Shown: positions 14,628 through 25,100 of the stretch, piece after piece
Numbering within the stretch: position 1 is the stretch's first letter
Layout of the letters: each line of letters starts with the position of its first letter
From: Robiginitomaculum sp.
Lineage (GTDB): Bacteria; Pseudomonadota; Alphaproteobacteria; Caulobacterales; Maricaulaceae
DNA: 37,539 nucleotides
Assembly (NCBI GenBank): GCA_002733495.1
Contig: NVVV01000030.1
Location: 1 to 37,539 of the forward strand
Direction of reading: 5' to 3'
Notes under the pieces: generated by a model
Database searches by the model: none
The model's input: only the letters and a program-made list of their open reading frames with translations
Told to the model about the DNA's origin: nothing
Made by a program: the position numbers and the translations under genes

Positions 14628-15578
14628 ATGCCTATCCTTCTCATTTATGGGCCCACGGCAAGTGGTAAAAGTGCTTTGGGCGTTGATTTAGCACGTCATT
14701 TTGATGGAGAAATCATCAATACAGACTCTATGCAAGTCTACCAGGGCCTGCCCGTGATCACGGCACAGCCCAACGTGGACGAGAAAAATGGCATTCCCCA
14801 CCACCTTTATGGCCATATGGATATTGACCAGTCTGGCAGTGTTGCGCGCTGGCGGGATGAGGCTCTGGCGACCATAAAGGATGTGAAGAAAAGGGGCAAA
14901 ATGCCCATCCTTGTGGGCGGAACTGGCCTTTATTTTGAAGCACTTACCCGTGGTTTAGCTGATGTGCCGCCGGTTGGGGACAAGGCCGTAGCACAGGCGG
15001 CGACGGTGCTGGAAAACGGGGGTATGGAGGCACTGCGCACCGAAGTGGCCCGCATCGATCCGGCGGCGGCGGCGCGCATTCAGGGCGGCGATCAGCAACG
15101 CCTTCTGCGCGCTTTGAGTGTTTATTTTCAAACCGGGACGGCTTTGAGTGATTTTCATAAAAATACACATCCTGCCTTGCCTGCGGGGTCGTGGTGCGCC
15201 ATGAGCCTGAAACCGCCACGTGATATTTTGTATGAACGTATTACCCACAGGTTCACAGAAATGCTGCAAATCGGGGCGTTGGATGAAGCCCATTTTGCTG
15301 CGCAGCGCGCGGTGTCTCAAACACGCCCAGCAATGAAGGCTTTGGGATTAAATGCACTGGTTTGCCACATTAAAGGCCAAATTGGTCTTGAAGATGCAAC
15401 CCAGAGCGCAGTACGTGACACGCGCCGGTATGCCAAACGTCAATATACGTGGGGTGCAGGGCGGTTTTCACACTGGCCTGTCATTCAGGGCGAAACGAGT
15501 GCGCAGCGTTTTGAAGAGGCGTTGCGCATCGTTGAAAATTCAAACGGGGCATGGGGTGCATCCGAAGAGCAGGCCTGA
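14628..15578 (+). CDS. miaA: tRNA dimethylallyltransferase
   Basis: A 316-residue enzyme that adds a dimethylallyl group to N6 of adenine 37 in tRNAs reading codons that begin with U. The P-loop GPTASGKS is at residues 8-15, followed by INTDSMQVYQGLPVITA, the substrate-binding DSMQVY segment, then LVGGTGLYFEAL and the C-terminal RRYAKRQYTW, which contacts the tRNA. Possible starts in frame are GTG 14589, ATG 14598 and ATG 14628. The last fits the family start best (MPILLIYGPT), while the 14598 start has a better placed AAGG upstream. It is divergent from serB with essentially no intergenic space. Confidence 0.92.
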   Translation: MPILLIYGPTASGKSALGVDLARHFDGEIINTDSMQVYQGLPVITAQPNVDEKNGIPHHLYGHMDIDQSGSVARWRDEALATIKDVKKRGKMPILVGGTGLYFEALTRGLADVPPVGDKAVAQAATVLENGGMEALRTEVARIDPAAAARIQGGDQQRLLRALSVYFQTGTALSDFHKNTHPALPAGSWCAMSLKPPRDILYERITHRFTEMLQIGALDEAHFAAQRAVSQTRPAMKALGLNALVCHIKGQIGLEDATQSAVRDTRRYAKRQYTWGAGRFSHWPVIQGETSAQRFEEALRIVENSNGAWGASEEQA

Positions 15579-15613
15579 ACAGTCTTGGGCTTGTCGTGTA
15601 ACGAGAGTATAAA

Positions 15614-16393
15614 ATGACGATGCGTAAAACAGTGGGCAGGCTTCAGGTGATCCCGCCATTCAGACACAAACGTGACTCCATGATGCGCCCCGTTCAGGTG
15701 GTTCTGGCTCTTATTGTGCTGGGCCTTGGGGCTTTTACCTTATATCAAAGCGGGGTTTTGACCGCTGAACAGGGTATGGTTGGCTGGCTGGAAAGCTGGC
15801 GTAACAGCGTCTGGGCTGTGCCGGTGATTTTTGCGGGCTTTGTCGCCCTTACCTTTGTGGCGGTGCCTCAATTTGTCCTGATTGGTATGTGCGTGGCTGT
15901 CTTTGGGCCGATCAGTGGGTTTTTTATTGCCTGGGCTGCAACCATGATTTCGGCTTGGCTAGGCTTTACTGGCGGTCCTTTTCTAAGCCGTGGCCTTTTC
16001 CCGAAAATGAGAAACAGGACGCTGGGGCGGGTCTCAAACTTTGTCGCCCGTAACGGGTTCTGGAGTGCTTTTTTCGTCCGCTTTTTACCATCCGGTCCGT
16101 TTGTGCTGGTGAACATGGCTTTGGGGGCCTCTCGGGTGAAGCTCCTCCCTTTTCTCATTGGGACTGGCGTCGGGGTTTTACCCAAAGGTATTTTGATAGC
16201 GCTGACTGGGGCCGGTCTGATGACGGCAGCCAATGCACAGGGGCAGACAACTATGGTGATCCTGTGCGCGGCGGCTCTGATTTGGGCTGTTATGGCCGTA
16301 TTTAGCGAGAGAATGGTGTTTAGGCTGATAAAACAAGGGGAAATTGCGCCCCCAAGCCTTGAAATAAAGTGCGTGGCATCGCAAAAAGGATAA
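15614..16393 (+). CDS. TVP38/TMEM64-family (VTT/DedA-like) membrane protein
   Basis: A 259-residue integral membrane protein with about five or six hydrophobic segments (residues 27-45, 62-82, 90-112, 150-166, 182-208 and 215-235). The VTT-domain signature is present: a re-entrant G-rich segment (FGPISGFFIAWAATMISAW) and FFVRFLPSGPFVLVN, the F..R..P motif of DedA-like proteins, followed by GTGVGVLPKG. Such proteins are thought to move lipids or help keep the proton motive force; the substrate here is unknown. GAGAG precedes the ATG at 15614; an in-frame ATG at 15680 has no binding site. It lies between miaA and mreB. Confidence 0.8.
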   Translation: MTMRKTVGRLQVIPPFRHKRDSMMRPVQVVLALIVLGLGAFTLYQSGVLTAEQGMVGWLESWRNSVWAVPVIFAGFVALTFVAVPQFVLIGMCVAVFGPISGFFIAWAATMISAWLGFTGGPFLSRGLFPKMRNRTLGRVSNFVARNGFWSAFFVRFLPSGPFVLVNMALGASRVKLLPFLIGTGVGVLPKGILIALTGAGLMTAANAQGQTTMVILCAAALIWAVMAVFSERMVFRLIKQGEIAPPSLEIKCVASQKG

Positions 16394-16412
16394 AGTTTTT
16401 CTTCGGTTGTGA

Positions 16413-17492
<1,080 letters not shown>

Positions 17493-17568
17493 CCTGCTGG
17501 CAAGTGCACTTTGCGAAAATACTGGATTGAACACTTAAATCGCGTAGAAAAAGGATGAACCCTGAACG

Positions 17569-18537
17569 ATGGCAAAACGGCGCTCATTAGGGATCATCAG
17601 TGGGCTTGGTGGGCCGTGGGTCAGGGGTTTGCTCATTTTTCTGGTGCTTTTGTCTATCGCCATGCTGGCGCTGGATCGCGCCCGGCCTGAACAGTCTCCG
17701 TTTTTCCATGTCAAACAGGTGGTGGCTGATACGGTTCGACCGGCCATGACCATTTTGTCGGCGCCCTTGCGAACGCTTAATCAGGTCAGTGCGGCCTTTG
17801 CAAGTAACTGGCAGGCGGCCAAGCGGGTGCGGACGTTGGAACAGGACAATCGCAATCTGATGCAATGGCGTGATCTGGCACTGGCCTTGCACGAAAAAAT
17901 GAGCCGCTATGAGGAATTGCTGGGTGCCCCCAAAGCGCCAACGCCCATTGTGATTACGGCGCGGGCGATCTCTGATGCCGGTGGGCCGTTTGTGCGCGCC
18001 AGACTGGTCAATGTAGGGGCGGATGATGGGGTGGCCGAGGGGCAGGCAGTTCTGGCCTATAATGGCCTGACAGGCCGTGTGATGAGTGTGGGTCGGCGAA
18101 CCTCGCGGGTTTTGCTGTTGACCGATTTGAACAGCCGTGTGCCGGTCTTTATTACCGATATTGGGGCTCATGCCATTCTGGCAGGCGATAATTCGGGGGC
18201 GCCGCGCCTGATTTATATTGAACGCGGAAAGCAGTTAAGACCCGGCATGCGTATTATTACCTCGGGCGAGGATGGGGTGTTGCCGCGTGGGCTTGCCATT
18301 GGCCAGATTGCAGCCTCTCGCAATAAAGACTGGCGGGTCAATTTGTTTGCGCGACCCGAACGGGTGGATTTTGTCAGCATATTGGAAGTGGCCCCGATTA
18401 AATTCGAAGACAGTCTGCCTGGCGCGGACGTGCCTGTGCCCGCATCAGATATACCGGCAGAGATTCCCTTGGCCTCAAACACGACTGTCCCAGAGAGCAC
18501 AGAGACGGCGGCCTCTCAATCGGTGGGGGGCGAATGA
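17569..18537 (+). CDS. mreC: Rod-shape determining protein MreC
   Basis: A 322-residue protein with a short cytoplasmic tail, one transmembrane helix at about residues 20-38 (LLIFLVLLSIAMLAL), a coiled coil at about 75-115 (VRTLEQDNRNLMQW, EKMSRYEELLG) and a periplasmic beta-domain starting near residue 125 (VITARAISD, VNVGADDGVAEGQAV, GLTGRV). It links MreB to PBP2 and activates it. The last 45 residues, rich in Pro, Ala and Ser, are probably disordered. The stop overlaps the mreD start in ATGATG. AAGGATG lies before the ATG, a little far away. Confidence 0.93.
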   Translation: MAKRRSLGIISGLGGPWVRGLLIFLVLLSIAMLALDRARPEQSPFFHVKQVVADTVRPAMTILSAPLRTLNQVSAAFASNWQAAKRVRTLEQDNRNLMQWRDLALALHEKMSRYEELLGAPKAPTPIVITARAISDAGGPFVRARLVNVGADDGVAEGQAVLAYNGLTGRVMSVGRRTSRVLLLTDLNSRVPVFITDIGAHAILAGDNSGAPRLIYIERGKQLRPGMRIITSGEDGVLPRGLAIGQIAASRNKDWRVNLFARPERVDFVSILEVAPIKFEDSLPGADVPVPASDIPAEIPLASNTTVPESTETAASQSVGGE

Positions 18538-19088
18538 TGGGAAATTCCGGGTTTTTACAACGACTTAACACCATCTTGTGGGCTGTGTTGCCGTTCTTCC
18601 TCTCGCTCTTTTGCGTGATGCTTTATGTGGCGCCCTTGCGTCTTGGTAATTTTACCATCCCCATGCCGCTGTTTCCCTTTATGGCAATTTACTTCTGGTC
18701 GATGACCAGGCCTGAATATATGCCCTATATTGCTGTCTTTCTGATCGGCCTGTTTCAGGACCTTTTGACCGGCGGTCCGGTGGGGTTGTGGGCTTTGACC
18801 TATCTGCTCAGTGTGGTGTTTCTTTCCACCCAGATTGAGGTTATTGCCGGGCGTGGACGATCGGTCTTGTGGGCAGGTTTTTTGCTAGCCGTCCTGATTG
18901 CCATGGTACTGGTCTGGGTTTTTGCCCGCATTGCGCTAGGCCCTGACCCGGCCGGTGGGCGTCTGGGCGCAGAAATGGTGCTCAGCCTGCTGTTTTATCC
19001 TTTTATGGGGCGGTTTTTTATGATGGTACAGCGCGCAACTAACCAGGCTCGGCGTTTGACCGTGACCAGCACTATGGTGGACTTATGA
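18534..19088 (+). CDS. mreD: Rod-shape determining membrane protein MreD
   Basis: A 184-residue hydrophobic protein with five or six helices, starting MMGNSGFLQRLNTILWAVLPF and containing PLFPFMAIYFW and IGLFQDLLTGGPVGLWALTYLL, the segment most conserved in MreD. It takes part in the elongation complex with MreC, RodA and PBP2. The start overlaps the mreC stop by four bases (ATG at 18534), and a second ATG follows directly at 18537; GGTGGGGGGCGA provides the binding site. Confidence 0.92.
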   Translation: MMGNSGFLQRLNTILWAVLPFFLSLFCVMLYVAPLRLGNFTIPMPLFPFMAIYFWSMTRPEYMPYIAVFLIGLFQDLLTGGPVGLWALTYLLSVVFLSTQIEVIAGRGRSVLWAGFLLAVLIAMVLVWVFARIALGPDPAGGRLGAEMVLSLLFYPFMGRFFMMVQRATNQARRLTVTSTMVDL

Positions 19089-19129
19089 TGCGCCCGTCAT
19101 TGTTAAATGCACTAAGGAAGAGCGTTTAG

Positions 19130-20995
19130 ATGGCCCGCCGAGATGACGATTCCAGCAGTATCTTTACCCGGCGTGCGCTCATCCTCAGTGCAGCGGGGCT
19201 GGTCGGCTTTGGGGCGTTGACGGCGCGCTTGTATAAATTGCAAATTCTGCAAGCAGACCGCTATCGCGGCCTCTCGGACGATAACCAGTTTAATTTCCAA
19301 TTGCTGGCCCCCAGCCGAGGCCGCATTCTGGATCGCCATGGCGCGCCGCTGGCCACCAATGCGGATAATTTCCGCCTGTTATTGGCGCCCGAACAAGTCC
19401 CGGATATTGATGAACTTCTCGTCCGTCTGGGCAAGATTGTTGATCTGTCTGATGATACACGCGCGCGGATAGACAAGGCGATAAAACGTGGTGGAAAATC
19501 CTCTACGGTTGTGCTGGCAGAAAATCTGGACTGGACGGATTTTGCTTCGGCAAATTTACATTTGCCCGAGCTGCCGGGGGTGCGTCCTGAAGTCGGCGAA
19601 GTGCGGGTTTACCCTGATGGTCCCTCCATGGCCCATGTGCTTGGCTATGTGGGCCGGGTGCCCGAAAGCATGGATTCTGATGAGGACCCGCTCTTGCGCC
19701 ATCCGGGCTTTCGTATCGGGCGTACAGGGGCTGAGCGGGCACTGGACAAGGATTTGCGTGGGAAAGCCGGGGCCTTAAAAGTCGAGGTCAGCGCCCTTGG
19801 CCGTGTGGTCCGTGAATTGCCTGATCCGGCCACCATTGCCCGTCCCGGCAAAGACATAACCCTGACGCTGGACCAACGCATTCAAAGCTTTGCAGCCAAA
19901 CGTCTTGAGGGCCAAAGCGCTGCGGTTTGTGCCATTGATATTGCAACGGGCGCAGTGCCGGTCTTGCTCTCTACGCCGGGCTTTGATCCCAATCTTTTTG
20001 CCAAGGGCATATCCGGGCCAGACTATCGCGCCTTATTGCAAGATGAATTCAAGCCGCTTTTTAACAAGGCCCTGGGCGGCACCTACCCACCGGCCTCGTG
20101 CGTCAAACCAGTGATTGCCCTGACGGCCTTGCGCCAAGGGGTAACGGACAGCCATGAACGGGTGCGTTGTACTGGCAAGATCAAGCTGGGGGACCGGGAA
20201 TTTCACTGTTGGAAACGTCGTGGGCATGGCCCGGTCAACATGCTGGGGGCCATTGGGAAATCCTGCGATATTTATTTTTACGAAATGGCACGCCGTCTGG
20301 GCATTGATAATATTCGTGATGCGGTTCGCGAATTTGGCTTTGGTGAAAATTTTGACCTTGGGATTGGTGGTGGCAGCACTGGCCTGGTGCCAGATCAGGC
20401 ATGGAAACGCGCCCGCTTTGGTACGTCCTGGTCGCAGGGCGAAACGCTGATTGCTGGCATTGGTCAGGGCTATCTGGCAACAACGCCCATGCAATTAGCA
20501 GTGATGACCGCACGTCTGGCCAGCGGTCGCAAGGTCGTTCCCTATCTTATCGAGGGGCAGGGCGAGCAGAACTTTGGTGATCTTGGGTTTTCTCTGGCCA
20601 GTTTTGGTGCGGCTCGTGCAGGTATGATTGCCGTATGCGAAGCCCCCTGGGGCACAGCGCACCGTCTGGGCGGCCTAGGCCTTGGGGATTTGAAAATGGC
20701 GGGTAAAACTGGCACCGGGCAGGTCCGCCGGATCACCAAGCTTGAGCGCGATGACCGGGTGCGAAAGAATAACGAATTGCCCTGGACTTTGCGTGACCAT
20801 GCCTTGTTTGTCACTTATGCGCCCGCAGACAAGCCCCGTTATGCAGTGGCGGTGGTGATAGAGCATGGCGGCGGCGGCTCGGTGGTGGCGGCACCGCCTG
20901 CGCGCGATATTTTGCGTGAACTTTTAAAGGCAGACCCGGAAGTTGCGGCTCGCCTGGCAGGCAATGGCGGTACAAGTGCGGAGCCTGCCCCATGA
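19130..20995 (+). CDS. mrdA: Penicillin-binding protein 2 (elongation transpeptidase)
   Basis: A 621-residue class B PBP that crosslinks peptidoglycan during cell elongation. One N-terminal helix at about residues 15-31 anchors it. The pedestal domain contains SRGRILDRHGAPLATN at 62-77. The transpeptidase motifs are S323-CV-K326 (SxxK), S378-C-D380 (the SxN position, which is SxD in the PBP2 group), and K526-T-G. The sequence around the active serine reads YPPASCVKP where most PBP2 have YPPGSTFK, a substitution worth noting though the essential Ser and Lys are kept. The last residues (GNGGTSAEPAP) are a flexible tail. The stop overlaps the rodA start (ATGA). Confidence 0.94.
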   Translation: MARRDDDSSSIFTRRALILSAAGLVGFGALTARLYKLQILQADRYRGLSDDNQFNFQLLAPSRGRILDRHGAPLATNADNFRLLLAPEQVPDIDELLVRLGKIVDLSDDTRARIDKAIKRGGKSSTVVLAENLDWTDFASANLHLPELPGVRPEVGEVRVYPDGPSMAHVLGYVGRVPESMDSDEDPLLRHPGFRIGRTGAERALDKDLRGKAGALKVEVSALGRVVRELPDPATIARPGKDITLTLDQRIQSFAAKRLEGQSAAVCAIDIATGAVPVLLSTPGFDPNLFAKGISGPDYRALLQDEFKPLFNKALGGTYPPASCVKPVIALTALRQGVTDSHERVRCTGKIKLGDREFHCWKRRGHGPVNMLGAIGKSCDIYFYEMARRLGIDNIRDAVREFGFGENFDLGIGGGSTGLVPDQAWKRARFGTSWSQGETLIAGIGQGYLATTPMQLAVMTARLASGRKVVPYLIEGQGEQNFGDLGFSLASFGAARAGMIAVCEAPWGTAHRLGGLGLGDLKMAGKTGTGQVRRITKLERDDRVRKNNELPWTLRDHALFVTYAPADKPRYAVAVVIEHGGGGSVVAAPPARDILRELLKADPEVAARLAGNGGTSAEPAP

Positions 20996-22146
20996 ATGAA
21001 TTTCGTGTGGCCAGTCTGGAACGCATCCTGCCCTTGGGCACCAAAATCCTGCGGATAAACTGGTTGCTGGTGGTGCTGTTGTGCCTGGCGGCGATGATTG
21101 GCGTGGCGGTGCTCTATTCCATTGCTAATGGCTCATGGACGCCGCGCGCGGCACAACACGGGGTGCGCTTTGGTGTTTTACTGCTGGTGATGCTGGCGCT
21201 GGCCCTGGTGGATATTCGCTGGTGGATGGCGCTGGCCTATCCCACTTATATTGTGGCGCTTCTCTTGCTGGTTGGCGTGGAAGTGTTTGGCGTCAAGGTC
21301 ATGGGGGCGCAACGCTGGCTGGACCTTGGTCCTGTGCGTCTGCAACCGGCTGAATTGATGAAGCTGGCTTTGGTGCTGGCGCTGGCCCGTTATTATCATA
21401 GTTTGGCGGTCGACCGGGCCACATCTCTGCGCCATATTGCCTTGCCGGCCATTATGATTGCGGCGCCGGTTTTGCTGATCCTGCATCAGCCCGATTTGGG
21501 TACGGCTATGCTGGTCGGAGCAACAGGGGCGGCGATGGTGTTTCTAGCCGGTTTGAGTTGGCGGATTATTGTCATCGGCGCGATCACGGGCCTGGTAGGC
21601 GGGGTAACGTTTCTGATTTTTGGCCTGCATGATTATCAGCGGGCGCGCATTGAAACCTTTTTAAACCCGGAACGTGACCCGTTGGGCGCGGGTTATCATA
21701 TCTTGCAATCGAAAATTGCTCTGGGGTCTGGTGGTCTGGTGGGCAAGGGGTTTTTAGGCGGTACACAATCGCATTTGAATTTCCTGCCCGAAAAACAGAC
21801 TGACTTTGTTTTTACCGCTTTGGGCGAGGAATTTGGTTTTATTGGTACGCTTAGCGTGCTGGTGCTTTATGTCCTCATCCTGCTAACTGGGATGATGATT
21901 GCTGGCCAATCGCGCCATTCCTTTGGCCGTCTGGCTGCCGCCGGGGTGTGCGTTACCTTCAGCCTTTATGTGCTGGTCAATATTTCCATGGTTATGGGCC
22001 TGATCCCCGTTGTGGGCGTGCCTTTGCCGCTCATCTCTTATGGGGGTACAGTGATGCTGACGGTTATGACTGGCTTTGCGCTGGTGATGGCGGTGCATAT
22101 ACACCGCAATGTGGACTTGCCATCCGGACGCGGGTTCTTCCTTTAA
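20992..22146 (+). CDS. rodA: RodA, SEDS-family peptidoglycan glycosyltransferase
   Basis: A 384-residue polytopic protein with ten hydrophobic segments that polymerises lipid II in partnership with PBP2. Family landmarks are LHQPDLGTAMLV, the loop HLNFLPEKQTDFVF with the catalytic aspartate, ALGEEFGFIG, and PLPLISYGGT near the end. The start overlaps the mrdA stop by four bases, so the glycosyltransferase and its transpeptidase are coupled in translation. Its stop overlaps the stop of the histidine kinase gene on the other strand (bases 22143-22146), leaving no room for a terminator between the two convergent genes. Confidence 0.95.
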   Translation: MNEFRVASLERILPLGTKILRINWLLVVLLCLAAMIGVAVLYSIANGSWTPRAAQHGVRFGVLLLVMLALALVDIRWWMALAYPTYIVALLLLVGVEVFGVKVMGAQRWLDLGPVRLQPAELMKLALVLALARYYHSLAVDRATSLRHIALPAIMIAAPVLLILHQPDLGTAMLVGATGAAMVFLAGLSWRIIVIGAITGLVGGVTFLIFGLHDYQRARIETFLNPERDPLGAGYHILQSKIALGSGGLVGKGFLGGTQSHLNFLPEKQTDFVFTALGEEFGFIGTLSVLVLYVLILLTGMMIAGQSRHSFGRLAAAGVCVTFSLYVLVNISMVMGLIPVVGVPLPLISYGGTVMLTVMTGFALVMAVHIHRNVDLPSGRGFFL

Positions 22147-25100
22147 CCTGCCTTTTCTTCACCCAGGACATGCTCTTGCGGCCCTTTTTTGGCCCAGTAG
22201 AACATGGTTTCAGCCAGCTTGCGCGCGTCAAAGGGCTTGGACAGCCAGTCATCCATGCCCGCAGCGCTGAACCTGTCCTTTTCATCAGCCAGGATATGGG
22301 CGGTCAAGGCAATGACCGGGATGTGGCATCCGGCTTCGCGCAGCAGGCGCGTGGCACTGACCCCGTCCAGTTTTGGCATTCGCACATCCATCAGGACCAG
22401 ATCAAAGCTTTCTGTCAGGGCCGCTTCAATGGCTTCGGATCCATCATTGGTAATTACCAGCGTGTGACCCATGCGGGTAAGCAGGGTCTTGATCAAGAGT
22501 TGGTTTGCTGGGTTGTCTTCAGCCACCAGAATGTGGAGTTTCCAGGCTTTATCCGTTTTACGGGCCTTGGTTTTTGATTTTTCTTTTGGCTTGCTTTTGC
22601 TGGCCTTTTCCACTTGCAATGGAATTTCAAACCAGAAGGTACTGCCTTCAGCCAGCGTGCTGGAGACGCCAATTTCACCGCCCATGACCTCGGTCAGACG
22701 TTTGCAAATGGCCAGTCCCAGACCCGTGCCCCCAAACTTCCTGGTGATTGAGCTGTCAGCCTGGGAAAAATCGCTAAACAAGGTTGGCAGAACTTTTTTA
22801 TCAATGCCTGTGCCGGTATCTGTCACGCTAAAGCGCATGCGTTTATTTTTGGCCCGGTGGATATGAATGGAAACCTCGCCTTTGGCAGTAAATTTTAAGG
22901 CATTGCTGATCAGGTTAACCAGTATCTGACGTATGCGCGAGGGGTCACCAATAAATTGCCCCTTCGCATCGTTATCCAGTTTTACCGTCAGATTCAGGCC
23001 TTTCTCTGCGGCGCTATTGGCCAGCATGTCCTGTACGGCCATGGTTTCTGCGTGCAAATCAAAAGGCGTTTGTTCAACAACCAGTTTGCCTGCATCCAGC
23101 TTGGAAAAATCCAGAATGTCATTGACCAGACCTAAAAGGTGTTTACCCGCCGTATTAGCACTATTGATCAGGTGTTTCTGCTCATCGCTTTGCGGCATAT
23201 CCAGCAACAGATCGGTCATACCGATCATGGCGTTTAGCGGGGTGCGAATTTCATGGCTCATGGTGGACAGAAAACGCGCCCGTTCCTCGGCGGCAGCTTC
23301 GGCGGCTTTCTTGGCGTTCAAAATCTCAAGAGCAGCCTGTTTGCGCGCCGTGACATCAAAGGCAATACCGCGAAACCCGATCAGTTTGCCCTCATCATCG
23401 GTCAGTGTGCGACAGGTGGTCCGCATCCAGCGATCCGGGTCGCCGTTCAGTGGCGTCATGCGAATTTCGCTTTCCAGGCCACTCTCGCTTTGGCCCATGG
23501 CCGCCAGCCATTCCTGGTGGCGCGGCTTCAGATCCGGCGCCAGCAGATAGGTCGGCTTGCCGATAAGCTCCTCAGGGGCCACGCCAAACAGGGTTTTGGC
23601 ATTATCGGACATATAGGTAATGTTGCCTTCAGTATCCAAATCAAAAATGCAACCACCGGCAATGCGCACAACGTCGTTGACGCGGCGTTCACTTTGCATC
23701 AGTTGCATCATGTCTGTATGGCGTTTGGTGGTATCGGTCACGGCTCCGCGAAAACCGATTATATTGCCCACCGTATCTTCAATGGTTCGGCCATTAACGG
23801 TTACCCAGCCCTGGCTGCCATCTTTGCGCAGGATTTCACGTTCAACATCTTTCCAGCCGCCATTATGGTATATTTCGCTGAGCCATTCCTCTTCATCATC
23901 ACCAATGTCCCGGGTGACCCCAAAAGGCATTTTGCCGATCAGTTCTTTTGGCTCGTATCCATAAATCTGTCTGACTGCGTCGGAAAGATAAACGATGCGG
24001 CCCTTGGCATCGGTTTCAAAAATGCATTCCTCGGTAATAGAGGCCACATCGTGGAAACGTTGTTCGCTATCTTTCAGATCAGTTTCTGCGCGCTTGCGTT
24101 CGGTAATGTCTTGCAAGGCTCCGGCAATCCCAATGGCATTACCATGTTCATCATGGCGGGCCAGACCCCGGTTTTCCACCCAGATGAGGCGGCCATCGGG
24201 GCGGATACAGCGGTATTCAATTTTGAACTTGCCGCTGTTTTTTTGTTCTGAATTGGCGAGTATTTTCCGGGTGATCTCGGCACGATCGTCGGAATGAATT
24301 AATGATTCCAGGGTTTTCCAACTGGCTTTATCGTCTTCCTGAAGACCAAGGATCTGTTGCATGTGCGGGGACCAGGACATGGTATCGCCATCAGTAGAGC
24401 GCAAATCCCAACTCCACAGACCGAGGCCCGCAGAGTCCACCGCCAGATCCAGTCGGGTTCTGATTTCGGTAATTTCCTGATCGGCAATAACTTCGGCATG
24501 CACATCAGCAATGGTGCCAAAGATCGCCGGTATGTCTGTGTCTGGCAGTGGCCGCGTGGTGGCGCGGATTTCAATCCAGCGGTATTCGCCGCTTTCTACT
24601 TTGAAGCGATAGCGCCGAGTGAAATTTTTGCGGCTTTTAATCCCGTCGTGATAGTTTTTAAGTGCCCCTTCATAATCTTCGGGGTGCACTCTTTTTTTCC
24701 AAACTTCCAGCGGGATTTTACCGGGCGTGCGTCCGACGCCGATGATAACGCCAGCATCAGCAGAGTAGGAAACAGTTTCCCCGTCCAGATCAATCTCGAT
24801 AAAGCCGATCTTGGCGGCGCGTAAAAACATTTCCTGACGGCGGCGTAGTGCCCGCACTTCGGTTTCGTCGCGCAGCACGCCAATAATCGCAATAATATTG
24901 CCTTCTGAGTCAAATTCAGGTTGGGCCGATATCAGCCCATCGCGCCGTGATCCATCATAACGATAATACGTGCAATCAATTTCAAAGGTTTGACCATTTT
25001 TTCTGCACTCTTCCACCTTCTTGTTGAGTTTAACGTGCTCTGAGTGGGGTATGAGGCTGACCAGTGTTTCCAGCGTGTCGTGGCTGTTGGAGAGGCCAAA

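Noticed and set aside
23253..24251. A 332-codon open frame antisense to the multi-PAS kinase
   Set aside because: Shadow of the kinase coding strand; low-complexity composition and no family signature.
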